In this document: one piece after another, positions 60,202-64,000 of the stretch | Layout of the letters: every line of letters begins with the position of its first letter | Numbering within the stretch: position 1 is the stretch's first letter | Source: G965279335 sp965279285 | GTDB lineage: Bacteria > Pseudomonadota > Gammaproteobacteria > DSM-16500 | Assembly (NCBI GenBank): GCA_965279285.1 | Contig: OZ257148.1 | Span: forward strand, 1,736,001-1,800,000 | Length of the DNA stretch: 64,000 bases | Direction of reading: 5' to 3' | The notes under the pieces: model-generated | Databases searched by the model: none | What the model was told of the DNA's origin: nothing | Seen by the model: the letters and a program-made list of their open reading frames with translations, nothing else | Position numbers and translations under genes: made by a program

Positions 60202-61968
60202 CTAATTAGAAGAGCTTCTGCGGCGATGCGTAGGGGATAGTGGTGTGTTCTCAGAGCTTGAATTGTCTTTATTTGAGTTTGAAAACAATGTCCCTGAATA
60301 TTCGCTTAATAAAGCTTGTTTTTCATCAGCAGGTGATAGCCGAGGATTGGATGTTGTATTACTCTGAGAATTCAATTGAGTCAGTTTATTTGTAAGATTT
60401 AATTTAAGTTGTGGTTTATTAATATTAATAGCTTGTAACTCAGTAGCGGCAGGAATAACTTTTTTTTCTGGATAAAATATATTATCTCTTGATACAGCAA
60501 AACTAGCGTATTGTTCATTAAAAATAGCCCATAAAGATGAGCTGCCCCAATCCCATAAGGTTGCTACACATTTTAAAATAAATGCAGTTAAAGTAACCGG
60601 TAGAAATAATAGTGTTAATAATTTCGAGCTGTGATTATGTTGTTTATTTTCATCTGGTAAAAAAGGTAAATCAGTGAGTAATTCGCTTAGCGCATTGGCG
60701 GGAATAGATATCGTGGGTGCTACGACACTAAAGCGATCGGCAGTTAATCCCATGCTAGTGACATGACCGATAAAAAGAATACCTTTTGCACCATTGCTAA
60801 GTATTTTTTCGGCAAAGCGAAATAAATTGAAAAACTGCATAGGGTTTTCTTTTTTCCAGGTATTTTTAATATTAGAAAATATATCGTTAACTAATTTACT
60901 ATAGCTGCTTTTGCTAATGTCATTGACTGATTTGACTGAGTTTGAGGCGCTAAAGATAAAAGAAGGCATAGCCATCATCGCTACGGAAATAGAGCGAATG
61001 GCGCTCGCTACGTTGGCAGCTATATTTAATAATTGCGCGCCATTTTTAACGGCGAGCCACCATGTTCCAGCAGTAGCTAGGGTGGCAAAAATGCCTAGGC
61101 CGATAGCAATAGTAATGCCGATACAGCGCAAGATATGTTTTGTTTTCGATTCTTTTTCGCGTTGCTGAAAGTAAGTTTTCCAGTTGTCATTATACTCTTG
61201 TACCATTTCTGCAATACTTTGATAAAGTAAAAAGCTATAGCCTATTGCAGCAATTACTGCTAAAGAAACTAAAACTCCTCCTGGTACGACACTTAAAATA
61301 GCAAATGCAGCAACACCAATTTGTATTGCGCTGTATGTGGCTAAGCCGCAACTAATACCACCACCTGCAGCAAAAAGAGCACCCAATCGAATGATCCATT
61401 GTTTACGTCGAATTTCATTGTTTAATCGAGTAAAGTCATTTGCTAATAGCTTGTTTATTTCAGGACTACAGTTATCTGTATGTTCATTTTTTCTTTTTAA
61501 TTCAAACGCTGTAATAAAAGCATATTGTATTTTTTTAACTCTACTTTTAGCGGATTTTATTTGCGCCAGCAAACTTTTTAATTCTCTTTGCTGTGCTCTG
61601 GTTTTATCTTTTAAATGATGTAGATGGTGGATTTCTTTTTGTAAATCATCCTGTATTTTTTTTTGTAAGCAATAATTTGCAATAAATAAGTTAGTTGAGT
61701 TTTGTTGTTGAGCTAATTCATCTAAGTATTGAATGAGTAAATGGTATTTTAAATAATGAGGATCAAACAGACGTTGCAAACCTTTGCTAATGCTTTCGCT
61801 ATTGACTTGCCCTTCATAGGCTGCTGCTAGAATAAAAGCACCCGTGCAGAGAATAAACGAAGAGGAGAGCAGAAACATGCCGGCAAAGCTTAAAAAACCA
61901 ATAGCTAGGGTCGCGCCTCCGGCTAAAATAAGGGTAAAAATTTTGCGTACTGCTGTTTTTGTTTTCAT
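60202..61968 (-). CDS. Large membrane protein, unknown, probably Fur-regulated
   Basis: 588 residues from ATG 61968. Two hydrophobic segments at the start (TLILAGGATLAIGFLSFAGMFLL, FILCTGAFILAAAYEG), a coiled-coil-prone region (~90-150), then several hydrophobic segments (~195-365, for example IQIGVAAFAILSVVPGGVLVSLAVIAAIGYSFLLY) and more near 495-520. The polar tail contains DEKQALL and ends RRRSSSN. The longer frame to 62070 would read through a Fur-box-like palindrome and into a repeat, so 61968 is preferred; GAGA lies upstream. No family recognised. Effector-like in style. Confidence 0.75.
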   Translation of the reverse strand: MKTKTAVRKIFTLILAGGATLAIGFLSFAGMFLLSSSFILCTGAFILAAAYEGQVNSESISKGLQRLFDPHYLKYHLLIQYLDELAQQQNSTNLFIANYCLQKKIQDDLQKEIHHLHHLKDKTRAQQRELKSLLAQIKSAKSRVKKIQYAFITAFELKRKNEHTDNCSPEINKLLANDFTRLNNEIRRKQWIIRLGALFAAGGGISCGLATYSAIQIGVAAFAILSVVPGGVLVSLAVIAAIGYSFLLYQSIAEMVQEYNDNWKTYFQQREKESKTKHILRCIGITIAIGLGIFATLATAGTWWLAVKNGAQLLNIAANVASAIRSISVAMMAMPSFIFSASNSVKSVNDISKSSYSKLVNDIFSNIKNTWKKENPMQFFNLFRFAEKILSNGAKGILFIGHVTSMGLTADRFSVVAPTISIPANALSELLTDLPFLPDENKQHNHSSKLLTLLFLPVTLTAFILKCVATLWDWGSSSLWAIFNEQYASFAVSRDNIFYPEKKVIPAATELQAININKPQLKLNLTNKLTQLNSQSNTTSNPRLSPADEKQALLSEYSGTLFSNSNKDNSSSENTPLSPTHRRRSSSN

Positions 61969-61986
61969 CAATTGTATCTCAGGTCT

Positions 61987-62011
61987 GCAAATGATAATGA
62001 TTCTTATTTGC
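61987..62011. promoter_or_regulatory. Probable Fur box
   Basis: A 25-bp palindrome centred on 61999 with 10 of 12 base pairs symmetric. Its core TGATAATGATTCTTA matches the 7-1-7 Fur motif (TGATAAT-N-ATTATCA) at 12 of 14 positions. It lies 19 bp upstream of the ATG at 61968, where a repressor would block transcription. Confidence 0.65.
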
Positions 62012-62056
62012 GATAAGATACCTAGATAGCAAGAGGTTGACAAGTATTTTTTATAT

Positions 62057-62200
62057 AGAGTGGTGGGCACGCTGCGCTTTGCTCACCCTACATTTTTGAG
62101 TTTATGGTGGGGTGTTGTTTTTTTGGAAATGTGGGGTATGGCGCAATTTGATTGTATTAAAAATGTAGGGTGGGCAAAGCGCAGCGTGCCCACCAGCTCT
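62057..62200. repeat. Palindromic element, long-loop subtype, overlapping a stop codon
   Basis: AGAGTGGTGGGCACGCTGCG faces CGCAGCGTGCCCACCAGCTC. The loop (TTTATGGTGGGGTGTTGTTT...) closely matches that of 3974-4153. The right end overlaps the first base of the MASE1-gene stop codon region. Confidence 0.88.
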
Positions 62201-63128
62201 ACTTAACCCGCCCCCCAACAGCAATATAAGATCCCAAAACAGTCGCAATTAATAATAAAGTTTGAAAAAATAAAATAGGCATTAATAAAGTCAATCCCAT
62301 GTAGGCTGCTAAACTAATTAGTAAGCTACTAATAAAAACAGCCGTTACAAACCCACACCAGCGATAATAAAAGCTAATAAAAAATAAATTCATTAGCCAT
62401 AGGCAAGATGAGGTAAGAATCATTAGCCAGGTTTGGCTCATCATAAGGCTAAAAACAAGCACAATAAGTGTGCATGATACAAGGCTTAATAACGTTTTAT
62501 TTACATGTTTAAGTTGACTATATTGAGGAAAATAAGCATCCCAAGCGATCAGTGCAAAAGCAAAAATTAAGGTCCCATTAAAGTTAGCTAACCAAGCGCT
62601 TATCCCATTTGAGATTGATGAATTATTTAAATAAAGTAGTAAGAAGCTAGACGTTGCTGTTAATATTCCACTAAATAAAAAAAACTTATTTAGGGTGGTT
62701 ATTCGCTGAAATAATAGGGTAGGAGTAATAAATTGATGACTACCCCAGAGCAATAAAAAAGCCTGTAAACTATAAATAATTGCAGTATAGGTGGCAGTAG
62801 CTAAGTTAGCGTGGTCGGTTAAAATAGTAGCGATAAAGCTACCTAAGGTTATGCCAGGTAAAACACTATAACCACGTAAAAACATAAAAGCACAAGCAGT
62901 CCCGCTCGCAAAGTAAAGAGGAGTCGGTGATAAACTTAAGAAAGCAAAATTTAAACCCGTATATTGTAATAAAAAAACTAAGATATTTTCAAACAGTAAG
63001 CGAATATAACGCATTTTTTTAAATTGATAAGCTATGTTATTTGATGTTAAGGTTGTGCGCTCGTTAACAATAGTTAAGATGCGGTGCCATGAGTTATCGA
63101 GAGATGTTGAGAATTTAGATGTTATCAT
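62199..63128 (-). CDS. Orphan MASE1-domain membrane protein
   Basis: 309 residues with about eight membrane helices. The MASE1 pattern is visible in LYFASGTACAFMFLRGYSVLPGITLGSFIATIL. MASE1 is normally an N-terminal sensor fused to histidine kinase, GGDEF or EAL domains. Here the frame ends shortly after the last helix with no output domain. Its stop lies at the edge of a palindromic repeat, so a truncated sensor is possible; an original stand-alone MASE1 protein is the alternative. Confidence 0.75.
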   Translation of the reverse strand: MITSKFSTSLDNSWHRILTIVNERTTLTSNNIAYQFKKMRYIRLLFENILVFLLQYTGLNFAFLSLSPTPLYFASGTACAFMFLRGYSVLPGITLGSFIATILTDHANLATATYTAIIYSLQAFLLLWGSHQFITPTLLFQRITTLNKFFLFSGILTATSSFLLLYLNNSSISNGISAWLANFNGTLIFAFALIAWDAYFPQYSQLKHVNKTLLSLVSCTLIVLVFSLMMSQTWLMILTSSCLWLMNLFFISFYYRWCGFVTAVFISSLLISLAAYMGLTLLMPILFFQTLLLIATVLGSYIAVGGRVK

Positions 63129-63187
63129 AAGGGGTTATTTTGCTTATCAATCAAGTGAGAGTAAAGAAGTTTTTTCATAACTATTTA

Positions 63188-63263
63188 TTGGTGGACACGC
63201 TTCGCTTTATCCACCCTACAAAAAATAAAATGTAGGGTGGGCAAAGCGCAGCGTGCCCACCAA
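63188..63263. repeat. Palindromic element, short-loop copy
   Basis: TTGGTGGACACGCTTCGCTT faces GCAAAGCGCAGCGTGCCCAC across AAAAAATAAAATG. The left arm is more mutated than the right. It lies upstream of the methyltransferase gene. Confidence 0.82.
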
Positions 63264-63290
63264 CTTTGACATTTTTTTCTAAGGATAGAT

Positions 63291-63890
63291 ATGATTCCTT
63301 CTGTTATCAATAAAACATTATTATTTCAACGTTACCTCAGTGTGCTTTATTCTGAAAAACCGTTATTGCCTTTACCAGCAGATCAAAAACAATTTTCTCA
63401 AATTTATGGTGAAATTTTACCTGAAAGTGTGGATAAATTACTGACTCTTTTCCCGTTGACTAAAGATGATATTTTTGTTGATTTAGGCTCGGGTACCGGA
63501 AAAATTCCTTTACAAGTTTTTTTATGCTCAGAAGTAAAAGAATCACGTGGTATTGAGTTAGCAGTTAATTTACATGATTATGCCATGCAAGTAGCAGAGC
63601 AAGTTGCAAATGATTTACCTGATTTTTATAAAAATAATAGAAAATTAAACTTTTTTTGCGGTAATTTTCTAGAATTTTCCTTAAGTGATGTGACAGTTGT
63701 TTGGTTTAACTCCGTTTGTTTTACGCAAGATTTTTTAAATCAAGTGAGTCAGATTATTGACTCTAATCTTAGTATTCATACCGTGATTACACTGAGACCT
63801 TTATGTGCTTTAAAAAGATTAAATTTTAAAAAAGCCGTACGCATTGAAGGTTCGTGGGATTCTGCTTTATGTTATGTCTATAAAATATAG
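63291..63890 (+). CDS. DOT1-like SAM-dependent methyltransferase
   Basis: 199 residues. It shows the DOT1 landmarks in order: YGEIL at 39-43, motif I FVDLGSGTGKIPLQV at 62-76, GIEL at 87-90, GNFLEF at ~124-129, and VVWFNSVCFTQDFLNQ with Asn140, matching the DOT1 VNNFAF block. It ends with EGSWDSALCYVYKI, similar to the DOT1 VSWT...YY end. Eukaryotic DOT1 methylates histone H3 Lys79; bacterial members have unknown or varied substrates. AAGGAT precedes the ATG. It is a single gene between repeats. Confidence 0.8.
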   Translation: MIPSVINKTLLFQRYLSVLYSEKPLLPLPADQKQFSQIYGEILPESVDKLLTLFPLTKDDIFVDLGSGTGKIPLQVFLCSEVKESRGIELAVNLHDYAMQVAEQVANDLPDFYKNNRKLNFFCGNFLEFSLSDVTVVWFNSVCFTQDFLNQVSQIIDSNLSIHTVITLRPLCALKRLNFKKAVRIEGSWDSALCYVYKI

Positions 63891-63948
63891 TTGTGTGGAT
63901 TTTGCATTTAATATATTTTCTCTTATAAATAATTTGGTTGTATTATTG

Positions 63949-63983
63949 GTTTGGTGGGCACGCTGCGCTTTGCCCACCCTACG
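63949..63983. repeat. Single visible arm of the palindromic repeat at the window edge
   Basis: GTTTGGTGGGCACGCTGCGC continues into TTTGCCCACCCTACG. The facing arm, if present, lies beyond 64000. Confidence 0.75.
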
Positions 63984-64000
63984 TTAACGTGTAGCTAAAA

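Noticed and set aside
1..64000. CRISPR array
   Set aside because: The repeated units are dispersed palindromes between genes, and the coding tandem repeats have no spacers. No cas gene was seen.
1..64000. tRNA or rRNA genes
   Set aside because: No cloverleaf with a GTTCGANTC arm and no conserved rRNA segment was recognised by reading. A covariance search could still reveal one.

Overview
The window looks like chromosomal DNA of an AT-rich gammaproteobacterium. The most likely placement is the Legionellales (relatives of Legionella, Coxiella or Berkiella). The evidence is protein flavour: an E. coli-type long QueF, ~800-residue FadE proteins, a PanG-type ketopantoate reductase beside panB, a gltA / sdhCDAB-sucABCD block, several large membrane proteins of unknown function with low-complexity tails, and a DOT1-like methyltransferase. 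No rRNA or tRNA gene was recognised, so this placement is inference.

Layout. 1-12 kb is mostly on the minus strand: the 5' part of an unknown gene that runs off the left edge, queF, a LysE-type exporter, a thioesterase, a umuD-dinB pair, a MazEF-like toxin-antitoxin pair (plus strand), dacB, an SPFH protein, prmB and an unknown 629-residue membrane protein. 12-26 kb is on the plus strand: nagZ, hpt, a DUF1189-like protein, fadE, an alkaline-phosphatase-superfamily membrane protein, a non-coding region with DnaA-box-like palindromes, then fadE-fadI-fadJ. 26-45 kb is central metabolism: a redoxin, fadL, divergent glpD/glpK, a beta-barrel protein, divergent gltA / sdhCDAB-sucABCD, and serS. 45-51 kb holds a 1134-residue protein built from two different tandem repeats and a soluble hybrid histidine kinase. 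51-57 kb holds a tiny Lys-rich protein, a MlaEFD-type ABC operon with a lipoprotein, and panG-panB-coaX. 57-64 kb holds a Cys-rich exported protein, a coiled-coil membrane protein, a DUF883/YqjE-like pair, a large membrane protein behind a probable Fur box, an orphan MASE1 protein and the DOT1-like methyltransferase.

How the genes work together. The 14-44 kb stretch reads as a lipid-to-TCA module. FadL brings in fatty acids. FadE, FadI and FadJ oxidise them to acetyl-CoA. GlpK and GlpD feed glycerol into central metabolism. Citrate synthase, 2-oxoglutarate dehydrogenase, succinyl-CoA synthetase and succinate dehydrogenase complete most of the cycle.

The most striking non-coding feature is a family of more than 20 palindromic elements with the core GGTGGGCACGCTGCGCTTTG facing its reverse complement. 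Most lie between genes. Several copies have outer arms that differ from copy to copy but match each other within a copy. A separate 173-bp element near 12.4 kb has IS903-like ends and a 9-bp target duplication.
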